DNA of 64,000 bases from Pyrenopolyporus hunteri (GCA_902806595.1 CADCXC010000038.1:3906001-3970000); one strand, 5' to 3'; shown: positions 49,240 to 62,400, counted from the stretch's first letter. A program made the numbers and translations. Notes: a model not told the origin generated them from the sequence alone.

Positions 49240-50572
49240 ATGGCGCAGCTCACACACGTATCGCCCGGCTTTTTCGGAGTTCGTCCGGATATCGTCCGGA
49301 CTGTACTGCTTACAGCTACTGTAGCCGCCGTGGCCTGGTTATCGATAGGGCAAACCCAGCGGCCCAAGAAGGCTAAGAAGAAGCTCTTTACACCTTCACC
49401 ACGCGAAACGGTCCTCCCCAGGCTCTCAGAAAAAGAGGCTGCAAGTCTCCCCTATCCGCTTGACGCCTTGCCTGGAGGGAGGAACGTAGAGACTCCCTAC
49501 GGGACGATACGAGTCTACGAGTGGGGCCCCGAAGAAGGGGAGAGGGTGCTCCTCGTCCACGGAATTAGCACACCGGCGGTGGCCCTTGGGGACCTCGGAC
49601 ATGAGTTCGCCGGCAAGGGCTGCCGGGTCATGCTCTTTGGTAACTTGCAACCCACCAATCCCAAAACCGCTCATGGGGAGAAAAGGAAATAGAATGGTAC
49701 GGGGTTTCGCTAACCATTTTTATCTTCCCTTAGATCTCTTCGGCCGCGGGTACTCGGACGCGCCTACCGATCTAGACTATGACGCGCGGCTGTACGTGAC
49801 ACAGATCCTGCTCGTGCTCGCTTCGTCGGCAGTGCCGTGGCCGTCGTTCCACCTCGTTGGGTACTCCCTAGGCGGATGCCTTTGTGTCGCGTTCACGCGA
49901 TACTTCCCACACCTGGTGCGCTCATTATCGCTGGTAGCGAGCGGTGGGCTAATCCGGGCGCACCATGTCGGTTGGCAGAGCCGGCTTCTCTATAGCTCGG
50001 GCTTGCTGCCCGAGGCGTTAGTGCGGATCTTGGTGCGACGGCGGATCCGGCCGACGGACAAACAGCGGCCAGGGGCTGCGGGCGCCGCGGATATCGCGTC
50101 TGCTGAGAGCAAGAAGCGCCTGCCGAACGGAGATGGAGATTCTAACGGCGGTGACGGATTCGACAGCGCTTCCATTTCTAGGTTCCGACCACGTGTCACC
50201 GTGTCCTCGATTGTGCGATGGCAGGTCGATCATCATGAGGGGTTCGTGACGGCGTTTCTTAGCACGATACGGAACGCCCCTATCTATGCTCCGCAGGAAG
50301 ACTGGAAAGTTCTGGCTGCCATCCTCGAGGCCAGAAGACAGCCCAAACAATGCGAGACGGCCTCTATCTTAGGGCTCCGCGCAGGGAAAATTATGATGGT
50401 GCTCGGGGAGGACGACCTTGTTGTTGTGAAAGACGAGACGGTAGAAGATGCTACCGAGATGCTTGGACCCGATGGCGTCGAGTTCGCAATTTTCCCAGGG
50501 GGACACGAGCTAGCTATTACGGCGAGTTCTGATGTTGCATGCGCGATAGAAAGATTTTGGCACAAACATTAG
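49240..50572 (+). CDS. Membrane-anchored alpha/beta hydrolase (serine hydrolase)
   Basis: Two exons, 49,240-49,639 and 49,734-50,572, are joined through a 94-nt intron (GTAACT, CTAAC branch site, CTTAG acceptor; phases match). The product is 412 aa. Residues 19-38 form a hydrophobic N-terminal anchor followed by a Lys-rich stretch, so the enzyme probably sits on an internal membrane. The fold signatures are VLLVHGIS (His-Gly at 107-108, oxyanion region), DLFGRGYSD created by the splice, the nucleophile elbow GYSLGG (Ser178), an acid candidate in GEDDLVV (Asp360/361) and the catalytic His in GGHE (391). A low-complexity Asp/Gly/Ser insertion lies in the lid region. The substrate is unknown; esterase, lipase or epoxide-hydrolase-like activity is possible. 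It is an isolated gene, with no operon-like neighbour. Confidence 0.9.
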
Positions 50573-53500
50573 GTTATGTGACTTGTCATACATTAGACCT
50601 TGCTTAGAAATGGCCTTAGAATAGAACGTCGATATTAAAGTATGTTGCCTCTAAGCTACACCTGCTATTAACGCCAATGGGCTCCCTGGCCTGGTCCGGT
50701 GGTCATGGTAATATGGGTTGCCTCAAGACGGAGTGGAAGACGCATAGGTTGGTTAGGTACTTACGTGAGATTAATTTGTAATCGTCAACTCCTTCCCTTT
50801 AACCATTCCTCGGGGTGATTCAGATGTAGATAGGTAGCGACCGGAATTGTAATTCTCATACAGCACACATATCGCCGGCGGGTGAAGTATCTGTGAGGGG
50901 TAAGCTGTACGAGTCACGCTTCGCTCATGACGCCCGAACACTCTAGCCTTTGCATGTATCCAATTATAGCTCCAGCACATTCATGCCGTACCCCAATAGA
51001 CGAGTTCTACAGCACGCTTTAAACATTTTGCTTAACTCGGTGAGTTGTCTCTGTCCTATAGTGGCGTCCCAACGTTCGGCCCTATTATATCCGGTCCTCT
51101 ATACGGCCCCGTGTAGCTTTCGGTTTCGCCTAAGCCTTTCTATGAAAACGCCTACCGGGCTTTATAGATACTTGTTGAGAAATTTCGATTTATTTTCTCC
51201 AAGACGTATGTAGGCGGGCACCGGTTTGTGGAACGAAACATTGGCCGAAGGACACGGAAATACAGCAGCAGCCTTTCACATGTTGCGTCAGGCGGTCCAC
51301 TTCATCTGCAGGACTTCGTGTAAACACATAGATTAGTTCAATAAGACCACCGTCGAATTCTGCCCTTCTCCATAGTGGTATAATATGTACCACGGGTAAC
51401 AGAACTCGCAAATATTCGACCAATATGGTTCGTCCGTCAAGAAGTGCATCAGCTGGTGGTTTCTTTGGCAAAATTCCAAGAATGTTGGCCTTCGGCTTTC
51501 AACCTTCGCCCTGAGCTGTACGGGGCCCCAGATAGTGAGTGAGTGGGTGGTGTGGGTATGGTAGCGCACCAACTTGCATGCCACTTGCTACGTAGCAACG
51601 CGTAGCCGTACTGTCCGAGAAAACCTGGGGATTGCTTACTGATGCTTGTTACCAATTACGGCCTATCGTATGCATCGTAAGTGTCGACCCCAACGGAAGC
51701 GATGCCTTGGCGCCGGCATGACCGCGACAGACTAAGGTTCCCCGACGAGCTACAAAACCGAGGGGATGGGCAGTGTTAGCTTGGCTTTCGTCCCTGGGAA
51801 ATACCTAGAGCTAAAACAGAAGGGATAAGTGTAGTTCGCCTCCAATATCCATGTAGGAGATATGACGCTTGCCGTGTCCATCTCCTGTCTATCTTTGTCG
51901 TATACGGGCTGAGATGTTGCTCCTTTTGACAGAAGAGTGCTGAACAACAGTTTGCGCAGATCGAACGTTGAAGATCGGACGATGAATGTAGGCCAAAGAG
52001 CAGACTGCGGATGTGATTGGTAGAAATGTGAGAACTGCAATGAAACGTCAGTAGTATTAATCTGGCTTATAACGGAGGTGGTATAGTAAGGACAAGACAT
52101 AATAATAATGGTGTGCGAGTCTTGAAGGGGGGGTAAAAGGAAGAAGTTATGATAAGTTCCTTATGAAGCGCCCTATAAGAGCACCTTCCATGCCTAATGG
52201 AGGCAGATGGAGGCAGATGCCCCAAAGCTAACCCCCAGGCGTAATTAGAGTTTGGTCCTGATACTCCTAATACACACGTGGAAGAAAGATATAAGGCAAG
52301 CTTCTGGGCAGGGGCCCCCGTGATGTAAAGTCTATTCGCTAGCCGTCAAAGAGGATTGCATCGAATGATGTATGGGTCGAATATGTATATCTACCCATCT
52401 AGATGTATATGCGATGTTGATGATAGCCGTTTCGAGGCTAGCAACCTGTAGGAGCATGCCCCTTTTACCCCGCAATTTCTTTAGTGTTCTGGATTGCAGG
52501 TGACGTAAGTTGGGCGAATTGGGGGGAGTGGAACATCCTAAATCTGTTCATCTGTTAGCGTTATCAATCGTTCGACGCTTGCTGCTTCGCCTAAATTCTA
52601 ATCGCCCTTAGCAGCTACCCCCGGTCTCATTTGTAGTAGCTCGGAGTTACCTGTCAGCGGTGGGGCGTAACCCACTCACATATCGGCCTTTCCATACATG
52701 TACTAGCGTTAGGTAGTTTCAGCAGGCCAGCCAATAGGCTCTCGTCCTTCCCTGCTCCCCCATAGTTTCTCCACTCGGGTTTGTGATGTCGATCGTCGGA
52801 CCCAGTCGCAGGCCGTTCCAAGAATCTGCACTAACAAGGTACTGCAGCATTGCTGCGATATCTGCGAATTAGTGCCCATCCATCGAGACTGCCTGGTTCC
52901 ATATTAGCAGTATATTTGATCCTACCGTATCTGAGATTCTGACAAACAAAAGGTAGCTGCGTTAGGCAGGGTAGGCAAGCAGCCCCAATTGATGTAATTC
53001 GCCTTCTCCATACCATTCTCCCCCTTCCTCAACAATCGATAATCGACATTCTCAGGTACCTAGGTACTATGTACCTCCCGTAGAAGGCTTACATGTGGGT
53101 AGGTACCTACCCAGGTCCCGACCAACTAAAAGTCCGATTCCCTCTCCGATCGCTTTATTTTAATACACATCCTTTCTCTACTCTCCCTGACCCTTCGTCC
53201 TATATTTTATATTCTGTATCCTGTATTTCCCTACACCATATACCCTACATATCAGACCACAACCCAGGCGTTAACTATTGAAGTTAAGACGATCTAGAAG
53301 ATTGGATTGATTTACCCCGCCTGGGCGCATCCCCAAAGCGGAAAGCGAGTCAGTCGATGCCACACGGACCTTCATCGTCACTTTAATCCATCGTCACCTT
53401 CAAGCAACACGGCTCTCCCCCTCTCTTTCCTCCGTCTCTGCCTCTCTCCCTTTGATACCTAGTGAGAGGGTGCACCGGTGTCTCATTGCGTCAGAAGAGA

Positions 53501-53974
53501 CAAAAGAAACTGCCGATCACACTGTCATCACTATACGCTTACCTATCTTGCCTATCGCCCTATCTGTCTCCCGTCTATCCACCTTAACCAGTCTATCTTA
53601 TTCTCCCCTATCTGTCACTTTGTTGGTTAACTGTTGACTGGATTGAAGACATACCCACAAAGGAATTTCTCATCCTGTTCCTTAACTCCTTTGATTTTCT
53701 CGCTTTATATCAACGTATCTCCTCACGACCTCGGCTCCGTGCCTAGTGACCAATCGATCCTCTCACGCGACAAGCTCAAGTTTCGCGTTTGTTATCCATA
53801 GCGCCACATCATACCACTGGTCTGTTTGAAACACACATCGTCGAATCTGTCGTGCGACTACCTAGATCAACTTAAGTACTTAAAATACGAGGCCCTCCTA
53901 CACCTTCAATTGGGCTTCCTCCTTTGTCCCTCCAAGTAAAGCAATTGAGTGAGAACCTCAATACAATTATCAAC
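50573..53974. other. Intergenic region and long leader of the downstream gene
   Basis: Apart from a weak minus-strand gene candidate (51,656-52,100) nothing is recognised up to about 53 kb. From about 53,130 to 53,960 the plus strand is strongly C/T-rich with CTCTCCC and CTATCC runs. This is typical of long pyrimidine-rich 5' leaders of well-expressed fungal genes. GGTACCTAGGTAC and GTAGGTACCTAC motifs sit at 53,056 and 53,100. Confidence 0.5.
51656..52100 (-). CDS. Candidate small spliced gene, unknown function
   Basis: On the minus strand an ATG at 52,100 opens 98 codons. At 51,804 there is a GTATTT donor, followed by GCTAAC and a TTTTGTAG acceptor (51,750-51,751), which gives a 55-nt intron. 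The phases agree and the frame then runs 31 codons to a TAA at 51,656. The product would be about 129 aa, Ser/Thr-rich, with no domain, signal peptide or homologue that I recognise. The support is only the coherent intron and frame, which could arise by chance. Confidence 0.3.
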
Positions 53975-54787
53975 ATGTCCAACGACAACACCAACAACGG
54001 ATCTACCAACGATCGTCGTAGCTCCGTCACGTCTGCTGCGTTCTCCAACCTCTTTCAGCGAAGCAACTCGACTTCGACCGGAAATGGTCGCGAATCTGCC
54101 ATGTCGGCTGCAGCCAGAGACCAACGTCGACGACTGTCTATTACCACCATAGGACTGTCTGGGACCTCGCCCAACTCAGCAAGCGCGCCGTTTGGGTTAC
54201 GCAGAGGCAGTATCTCCACCAACAACTCAGACTCTATTGACGAGAGCGCTGTAGACGATGAAGAGTATGCTAAGACAGGGCCTACTTCTCCCTTCGCTCG
54301 TCGCATGAGCTTTGGTGCCCAAGCCATGCGCAGCCTTCGCACTGGGCCCGGCAGTCCCGGAACATCTGGTAGGCCTCCCCAACACACAAGACGTATCTCC
54401 AATGGAAATATATTATCCCCACTTATCGGTGCGTCGTCCGCCTCGCCTGCTACGAGACGGACAAGCATCTCTCAGGCAAGCAACATACTTCCCTCCAGAA
54501 CACCTTCTAACGTGGTTTCTGCTCGGGCAGACAACGGTTACAACTGGTCCGAGCAGCTTAGATCCCGTGCCGAGAGTAGTGTCCAGGGTCATCGACCGAC
54601 CTTTGGACCCCACAGATACGGCTCGCCGCCTCATGGCAGCAGCAGTACCCACGACCGCTCCAAGTCTGTTTCTGAAATGCCAGCACCTCCCCAGCAGGCA
54701 GCCACTGTAAAACCCAAGCAGCCGGAGAGACCCAAACCGGACTACATGCAAGAGCGTATCCTCAAGGGTGACTTCTACATGGACTAA
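53975..54787 (+). CDS. Ser-rich, probably phosphorylated 270-aa fungal protein of unknown function
   Basis: The first good ATG (CAACATGTCC context) at 53,975 gives 270 aa ending at TAA 54,785-54,787; an open stretch upstream lacks an ATG. The protein is Ser/Asn/Arg-rich and mostly disordered by composition. It carries repeated basophilic phosphosite-like motifs: RRRLSITTIG, RRGSIS, ARRMSFG, TRRISNG, TRRTSIS and DRSKSVSEM. There is an acidic patch, ESAVDDEEY, and a compact C-terminal end, QERILKGDFYMD. I recall similarly built proteins in other Pezizomycotina, with the same LSITT, FARRMSFGA and ERILKGDFYMD blocks, but know no assigned function. There are no membrane segments or enzyme motifs. 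RRxS motifs could be PKA-type or 14-3-3 sites (inference). A long pyrimidine-rich leader lies upstream. Confidence 0.82.
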   Translation: MSNDNTNNGSTNDRRSSVTSAAFSNLFQRSNSTSTGNGRESAMSAAARDQRRRLSITTIGLSGTSPNSASAPFGLRRGSISTNNSDSIDESAVDDEEYAKTGPTSPFARRMSFGAQAMRSLRTGPGSPGTSGRPPQHTRRISNGNILSPLIGASSASPATRRTSISQASNILPSRTPSNVVSARADNGYNWSEQLRSRAESSVQGHRPTFGPHRYGSPPHGSSSTHDRSKSVSEMPAPPQQAATVKPKQPERPKPDYMQERILKGDFYMD

Positions 54788-56517
54788 CGATGACGCGCGT
54801 ACCATGGTTATAGGAGAAAGATGCCCTTGCCTGTTCGGATTAGCTGGGAAACCCTCACTGGTCATCGCTACGATCTGTGGCACTTAAAAGGCTACTCGCC
54901 GTCTATCCTATCTTCTGTGTTTCATTTGCACCACGTCTCTTCAACTGACGTCATTCGCTTTGACTACTTTTTTCTATGGCGTGGAGACGGAGGGATGCGA
55001 AGGGTGAACGGGTAAGATCTCTTGGGAGAGGGAGGCGACGAGCGTCGCGTCTGGGGATGACATGACGTTGGTCGAAATTGGGAATACCTGACTAGGTGGT
55101 AGATGGGACTTTGCTGGATTTGGCTCTCTATCTGCTGTCAAAACTACCTAGCCAAGGACCATCACTATGTATGGGGAGCTTAAGGTCTGGGTCGGCCAAT
55201 GGGCTCGTGTGAATAGTATCAAAACATCGCGGCCGAGTCGCGCTTGTATGATATAAGAATGGGTTGGGGCGGCGTGTCTGTTTTTCAAGCATCGGATAGG
55301 GTTAACAGAACTTATTCGCTACGCACATGTATGCAGACATCAATAACAAAGATCATTCGAAACGGCGTAACAGCCGATACCTATAACATCCAGATAGATA
55401 CCTAGCTCTCTCTTAAAATGAAAACAGACCACTATACATATGTGCAAACCACCCAAGTAATGACATGATAAGGACTGCATGAACACTATACGGTAATTAG
55501 AAACTTGGTGATTTCTAGTCTTAAATAGTGTACCACAGGTAGGTAAGCATATAGAAAGGAGGTATGTAAGCAGGTAGGTATTTAACGCTACTCAAAACAA
55601 AACGCAGCAGCAAGGAGCACACACAAATCGTCGAACTCGTTTCAAATATCATCTAGACAGGTACGGAAGCCGAACTCCCTCCCTCAGTACCACACCGGAG
55701 CCAAGCCCAACACCGACGAACGGGGGGGAGTAAAAGGAGAAGAGAAGAGAAGAGAACAGAATAGGGAAAAAAGCTCGATAATACATTAAAAAAAAAACGT
55801 AACCGCGCCGTTTCTTTGCCGCGTCCGTTCCGTTGCGCGCGTATAACACCCGACCCGGTTCCGTCTGTTTTGGTTTGAACAAGCGAAAGCGACAGCGAAG
55901 GCTAAAGCGGAGGGGATAGAGTAAGAAATGGTGAGTAATATCGGACTCCAATCCAGACCAACGCCTGAACAGGAAGAGCTATTGTGTGTGTTTGCGCGTG
56001 TGTGTATGCGTGTTTTGGTGCCTTATATAGGTACCTAGGTAGCTAAGGCAGGTTGGTAGGCGATATATGTAGGAGGTAGTTATGGTAGGGGGTATGTAGT
56101 AGCAACTGCCGAGGTAAATACCGGGATAAATACCATTGGTGGTGGGATCGACGGAATAGTAGAGTGAGAAGGGAAACCCGCAGCGTCGTATGATAAGATG
56201 GAAATAGAGGAAGTTAGGTAGGTAGTGACGACTCTGATGGGGAGAAGGGGTGCCACTGCTGTCGAAATACCCTGCTTTCCTTTCTCGTGTAGCTTGCGCT
56301 CTTTTTTATTGCCTTCTTGTACTTCTCCCGAGCTCATTTTATATGTGTGCGTCTTTCTCCTTTCTCCTATCTTCTTTTGTCTTCTCTTTCCGTCGCTTCT
56401 GTCCCAGCAAAGTAGACTCAGAATGGGCCGGTACGTATGTACGTGCGTATACGTAATAATACAATCGAACCCTCAATGTATGTTTAAGGAGTAGGCACAG
56501 CGCTGTAGTGCCATGTC
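54788..56517. other. Intergenic between convergent genes
   Basis: It holds the 3' ends and untranslated regions of the Ser-rich protein gene (plus) and the Zn2Cys6 gene (minus). TAGGTA-type repeats are near 55,540-55,580 and 56,030-56,060. I see no gene. Confidence 0.6.
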
Positions 56518-59463
56518 TTAGAACTGGAAGAAATTGCCGCCATGCCCGCCGTGAGGCATGGGTTGCGGGGCGGGGTAGCCCTCAGGGGCCACGGGGGCGA
56601 GCATATCGTTCTGCATCATGTAGCGCATGGTATCCTCGTAGGAGACCGGATCTCCCGGGCTTCCGCCGCCAAAACCCGTCAGCGTTAGGCCTAGTGCCTG
56701 CTCGAAGCCGTCGCCGAGGTTGGTGTAGTCGAAATCAGACGTTCCAAACGATCCGGCAACCCATGGCATCAGCTGCTCCGCGCCAGGTCCTAGCGGCGGA
56801 AAACCCCTAGGCGAGGGGTCGTATATGAACGGCTGCTGCGGCTGTGGCACCGTGCGCAACCATGTTTGAAACGACCGCGGATCGTTCGCATCAGGACCTG
56901 GCGGGGGGACGTTCGGGCCGTTCCCGGTTGCTATCTCGGAAAGAAGTTGCAGCGGCGTGTTAGTCGGTCCGGGATTCGGCTGGGGGTGGTGCTGCTGTTG
57001 CGGATGTTGCAACTGCGGGCCTATGTTGTTGCTTTCGTCCTTCGGGGGTGCCGGGCCCTTAGGGCCTTGGGCTGCTGGCGGTTCCGACTCGTCGACGCCC
57101 TGAGCTTTGCCCTGAGCCTGGCCTTGCCTAAAAAACCAGTTCCGTAGCATGGCCAGCACGAGGAGGAATTTACTAGCCGGCCGCGACTTGTCCGACGCGG
57201 CAACTTCGCGGAACTTCTCCAGCAGCTTCTCTAAATACTCGGCGACTTTCATGTTGTCCTTGTTAATGACCTTACCAAGCTCGGAATCTGAGTTACTGGC
57301 GCTGAAGTACATTTTGATTAGGACGACCACAGCGTAAGCGACGCGTACGAAGCTAAATATCGGGATGCAACGTATACTATGGACATCCATAGATAAAAAT
57401 GTGTCGAAGATACCATCTATGGCAGTGAGGCATGATGATAGAGCGCTGATATGTGACGGGGTTAGGGAGTCATCTAACCCCGGGATAGGCTCTCGAAGAG
57501 AATCGGCATTACAAGGAGGCTTGTACTCCTCCGGGTTCTTATCAACGTGAAGTGCAATCTCGTGCATATATAAATTTAAAACATGGAAGCCGAGGATAAG
57601 GGATGCTGATCGACGTTAGCCAGAGTAATAAGCCTAGTAGATAGGCCAGGTAGATATCAACTCACGTCTCTTATCTGATTTTGGGATCGATTCGCTATAT
57701 TTAGAGAGGTCGCGCTCAAATCCACGCAAGGCATACTGCACCTTCTGCTCCGAGACGTTGACAAAGACGCTCGGGTCGTCCATCGAGAATTGGATACCCA
57801 CATCTTCGGCGAGCCGATGAGTCCAGACAAGATGACAGAGATACCTATCGGTAGGCGCAGCTTCTGGGGAAGACTCCAGTATGTCCATACACTCGGTCAT
57901 GAACGCTTGCCATCTGATTAGGTTGGGGCGGTGTAAAGCCATAGACACGTTGGAGGCGAGGAAGTAAACAGCAAGCCAAGTCCGTCGTGATTCGACGGAT
58001 GTGGGGTCCGGGAGAGGCTGCTTTCTGAAGGGGTGGTCGCGCCAAGTGTAGGGCACGAGTCGCGTCTTTGGGTTGTATTTCCTCCTACCCAGACCTATAT
58101 CGATCGACATGACGGCCGCCAGATGTACGAATTGGTAGAACTTAAGCTCCTCGAAGTGCTCAGGTGGGTAGTACCAGATAACACTAACTAGAATCGACTG
58201 AACTAATTCCAGGGATTTTTTGCCGGAGATGATGATGTGGTCAGCGAATATCTGCATAATCTCTTTCACCAACTGACGCTGTAGTTTCGGGGTCTCGGAC
58301 GAGGCGGCTGCCATGATGGCGAGGAACAGGATCGGTTTCGTCTTCCGGACATCGGCAACAGTGGTGCCTTCGGGGAAGACGACAGCCGGGAGGTGTGGTA
58401 CCATGTCCTCCACATATCGCTTGAAGAGGGCGGTGGCTTCAGCCATGGTTATGAGTCCGCGATCGACTATATCAGGCTGCTCCTCCGGTCCGGGTCCAGG
58501 TCCAGGCCCAGACCCGGGTCCGGCGCCAGACTTAGGTGGTACCGGTAAGGGAGCCGTACCGTCAGGAGACTCGTCGGTAGATTCGGCGAACTTGCGCTTT
58601 GAGCCGGCCATGGTGATCGGTGGCGGAAACGGATGTTTCTCTGGCGAGGGAGCGGACTGGGGTTGGGATTGAGACTGAGGATGATGTGGAGCTTGACGTT
58701 GAGCTTGACGCTGATGCTGATGCTGATGCTGACCGTCCCGAGACGGCGGGGCACCCCAATCCCGTGCGGTCGAGGGAGACGTCTGGTTGTATGCGTAGGA
58801 ATGATCGTCCGATGGGGGCGGATGGCCGCCAATGCTATTGGGAACTCCTCTGCTAGCTTGAAGACTTGCAGTGAGAGCGTCTATCTTTTTCTCTAGCTCC
58901 GCAACACGACTGTCCGTCTTCTTCTGCCTCTTTCGCGTTGGCTGTGTCACAACGCAATTCCTACTGGCCTTCGCACATCGCTTACACGGCCCTTCCGGGT
59001 TCGCTGGATCGGGCTCGCATTTCACCTTAAGCCCACGACAGGCCTCGCAGGCCCGCGGTCGCTTGGGGTCGTTCGGATCGTGCGGCGCATTGGGAGTATC
59101 GCTGCTGGTCGAGTGTGAATGCTCGTTAGGTGTTTGCGGGGCATAGCCGGTTGCAGAGGGGGGAGGTGATGGACCTGTCGCTTGAGCTTGGAGCTGTTGT
59201 TGGAGTGGTGAGTCGGGAGGTTCCGTCTGCGTTGGTGCCGGTGCCGGTGCTTGTGCTTGCGCCTTGGCTAGAGCTGATACGGAGGATGATGAGGATGAGG
59301 AGGAGGAGGGGGTAGTAGTAGTAGTAGAAATGCCTATAACAGAGACATGTTGCTGTGATTGAGGCGGTAATGGTGGTGGTGGTGGTGGGTTCGGTTGACC
59401 GTTAACTACAATTGAGTCTTTGCCGACATCACGAAGACGTGGGTCAAGTGAAGCTGGATCCAT
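56518..59463 (-). CDS. Zn2Cys6 fungal transcription factor (961 aa)
   Basis: This is a nuclear regulator with a Gal4-type binuclear zinc cluster. Exon 1 runs 59,463 to 57,666 and exon 2 57,605 to 56,518. They are joined by a 60-nt intron (GTGAGT, CTAAC branch, CAG acceptor) with matching phase, which recreates HVLNLYMHEIALH. The start is the ATG at 59,463 (MDPASLDPRLRD); upstream codons lack an ATG. The zinc cluster spans residues 139-170 with spacing C-x2-C-x6-C-x10-C-x2-C-x6-C (ACEACRGLKVKC, then PCKRCAKASRNC). A short coiled coil follows (DSRVAELEKKIDALTASLQ). Next are Gln/His/Pro- and Gly-Pro-rich linkers, a helical middle region and a Pro/Gln/Gly-rich C-terminal end suited to activation. 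The cluster and the layout resemble the Leu3/War1 group, but the target genes cannot be inferred. A pyrimidine-rich stretch and a T run precede the start. Confidence 0.92.
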
Positions 59464-62400
59464 CTCGACCTTTTTCTTTTTTTTTTTTTTATCTCTTTCC
59501 CGCCCCCCCAAAGAAAAAAAATTGGTCGGTAAAAAGATCGGTCGAGATGACCGCTTACCTACCTGGTGCTAGACGCTCACACATACAATGTCGCAGCGGG
59601 AGATGACCGACTCGGCGGTTGTAACGGTCAACATAACACCCGGCGGCCGATGGTATAAGATGTACATGGAGGGAAAAGACGACGGCGGGAATTCCTCTGA
59701 CGGTGGCAGGTGGCTGGACCTGAAAAAGCCTTGGTCTTTCTACATAAAAAGTCTTGACGTGCCACAAGAACTGGGGCAGGCCGCGACTCCCTCCACTGAT
59801 TCTTACTTTTTTTTAAGCTTCGTAACGCCGACAATTTCCCGTTTCCCTTCCTATTCTCTTTCATTTCTCTCTTTTCCCTTTTCTTTTCCCGCTCCTCTCC
59901 TTTACCCGTAACATACCTGGGTAGGTAGGTAACCAGGTGAGTAACTGAGTTCTTTTTTCCTTACATATATCTTTTTCTAAGGAGATTTCACCATTAGGAC
60001 GAGTTGTCGGGTCTCGAATTTCAGAATCATTCTAGGCGCCTAATGTATAGCACCACATATCGTCTACCTCCCTAGGGTGCCTTAATATGTCGCGCATCTT
60101 GCAAGGGCAGCTCGTAAATATTTCGCTCTCATGTAACGACCTCAGCTTCATCGATATATATAACCCGAGCCTTTTTCTCAAGCCGGCCACATGCCGCGCG
60201 AAGCGTCATCCTGCCTAGGCCCGTTGTGGCACGTATGTACAGTACATTGTCGCGCGTCACGTCTTACGAATATTGCTTATTGAATATAACCTCCGCTCAA
60301 GATTATATTCCCGATGTTACAGTACAATGCAGACTACTCACCTCCAGCCCGATTTAGGTGAATCGAGTCGGGCATCTAAACCCCTTTTACTAACACGCCT
60401 CTGTATCGACTGAAACGGCCGTAAGTGCCCGGGGATCGTCTTTAAACGTCAATTAGAGGCGAAGGACTATCCCTGGATAACTAGTATTTTCTTTATATAC
60501 AAGCAACTAACACAACTTCCGGATCGAGGTTATATTACAGTTGCTGTCAATGGGGACACGAAATAACCTTGATTGGTTTCGCGGTTCCCTCGGATAGAGC
60601 CGGAGACAGCGCTATGAACATGGCCGAACCAACATTGTGGAGTCATCCCTGGTGCATTTGGTATAAGAGGTCCCTGGCATGCTACTGTAGATAGGTACCT
60701 ATCGATAAATCACAAGTATTGCGCAGTTAGATCTCTATAGAGGAGCAGTGCCTCAATCTAGGAATTCAAAAGTCCTACGTCATCTAAAATGGCCGTCAGC
60801 AGCTTCAATATTAATACACGCCACATGGTAAAGGACATATGAGACATATTTAGATAGATACCGCCGGAAGCATCAGATCGATCGCTGAGCCATCAATGCA
60901 CTACCGCTGATTCGCCGCCACATTAGACCAGATGGAACGATTATTCCAAGATCACACGACCGTCCCGAAATGTGGCGCTGTCCAACATTACCTCGGGGTT
61001 ACGCTTGCTATCCCGAGCGATTGGTATTATCTTTCGGTTTTCGGCAGTCGAAGCGGATGGGCAAGATAGAGTAGGTCCGACGAGAAAGGATCTCGCAAAA
61101 TACCCAATTAGAACTCGATCGAGACTCCTTACATCTCGTTATGGAATGATGTGAGAGCTGTTTCAACTGATTGGGTCCTAAGAGGGTTCCGCGTCGCCTG
61201 CTTCACACTAGGAAAGTATCGGTCTAAGCCAATGCTAGCTCAGAACTATTCCATAAACGTATGTAGGTTATAGATTGCTTTTTTCGTTTTCTTCCATAAC
61301 GATAATAACGAATTATAGTAGGTACAATCTGTTTCTTTATCATTAAAAAGTTCGTCAGGCACCGTAATAAGCGGGAGTGAAAGAGAAAGAAAGAAAAAAG
61401 AAACCGCTAGACGCGTTCGATCGACTAGGAGCGGTAGGTGGGCGCACAAAACATCCAATATCTAGATGACATAGAAGATAAACACTGGTATACTTCTAGT
61501 CCTCTGCACAATGAGATCTAAGCAACTAGCCATTCCTTACTTGTTCGGCGCCCTTGAAGCCAGCCCCAGCCAAGCGCTAGACTCGTAAAACACCAGGGCG
61601 GTATGACAAACATCGCATCATAAGGGGATGTTCTCCTCAACTTTTCTCCTGTTACGTGAATAGCTTCGGTTTCATAAGGAAATAGTCGCGTATTATTAAG
61701 CTTGCTGAAGTGGTGAAACACATGTTCGTGTTGCTCCAAATTCCGAATATGTCTGGGGTCCGGTCCCGACTTTCTTAGAATAGAAAACTTGGCTTTCTTC
61801 GTTTATCTTTATTACCTTCATCGTCCTAGTTCATCTCAATCGAATATAGTAGGTAGGTATGTAACTAATAATAATGCGACCCGACCCGATATCGACCTTA
61901 TACCCCAGAGCCATCCCTGACAAACTGTGGTTAAGCGCAACCCTATATCAACTTCGCCGATAGAAATACCGGTAGCGTCGAGGTCCTGACAATGTCCTGC
62001 CGAAATTGCGTCTAGGCCCGAGAACGAACAGCCGTGCGCGGGGCGTGGAAGGACCGGGAGGCAAATATATAGGGAAACACAGGAGCATACATGTGTACTA
62101 CGCATGTCTCAGGTTTACCCATCCGTCACCATGCATGAGAATTTCAGCCACGGAATTCAATAATCGTTTTTCGTGCATGTTTATACTATTATGTCGTAGG
62201 TATACATAAATTGGTGCGGAAAGCCCCGACCGGTTCGGCAATGTCAAGATTTGCATTGTTGATCCTAACTGCATTTGAAATGAAAACCCCCGGGTTCTCC
62301 GACGGGACGAGCCTCACTACCGCTGTTGGCATACATGGATAAGAGTGACAAGTCAAACCGAACCCCTTGCCCGTTGCTCCCTATTTACACGGCTCCATTT

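Noticed and set aside
58467..58896. Several overlapping frames on both strands
   Set aside because: Shadows of the Gln/Gly/Pro-rich coding repeats in the Zn2Cys6 gene.
59588..59911. Plus-strand 107-codon frame upstream of the Zn2Cys6 gene
   Set aside because: It lies in the promoter region, its last third is a pyrimidine-rich tract, and no motif is visible.
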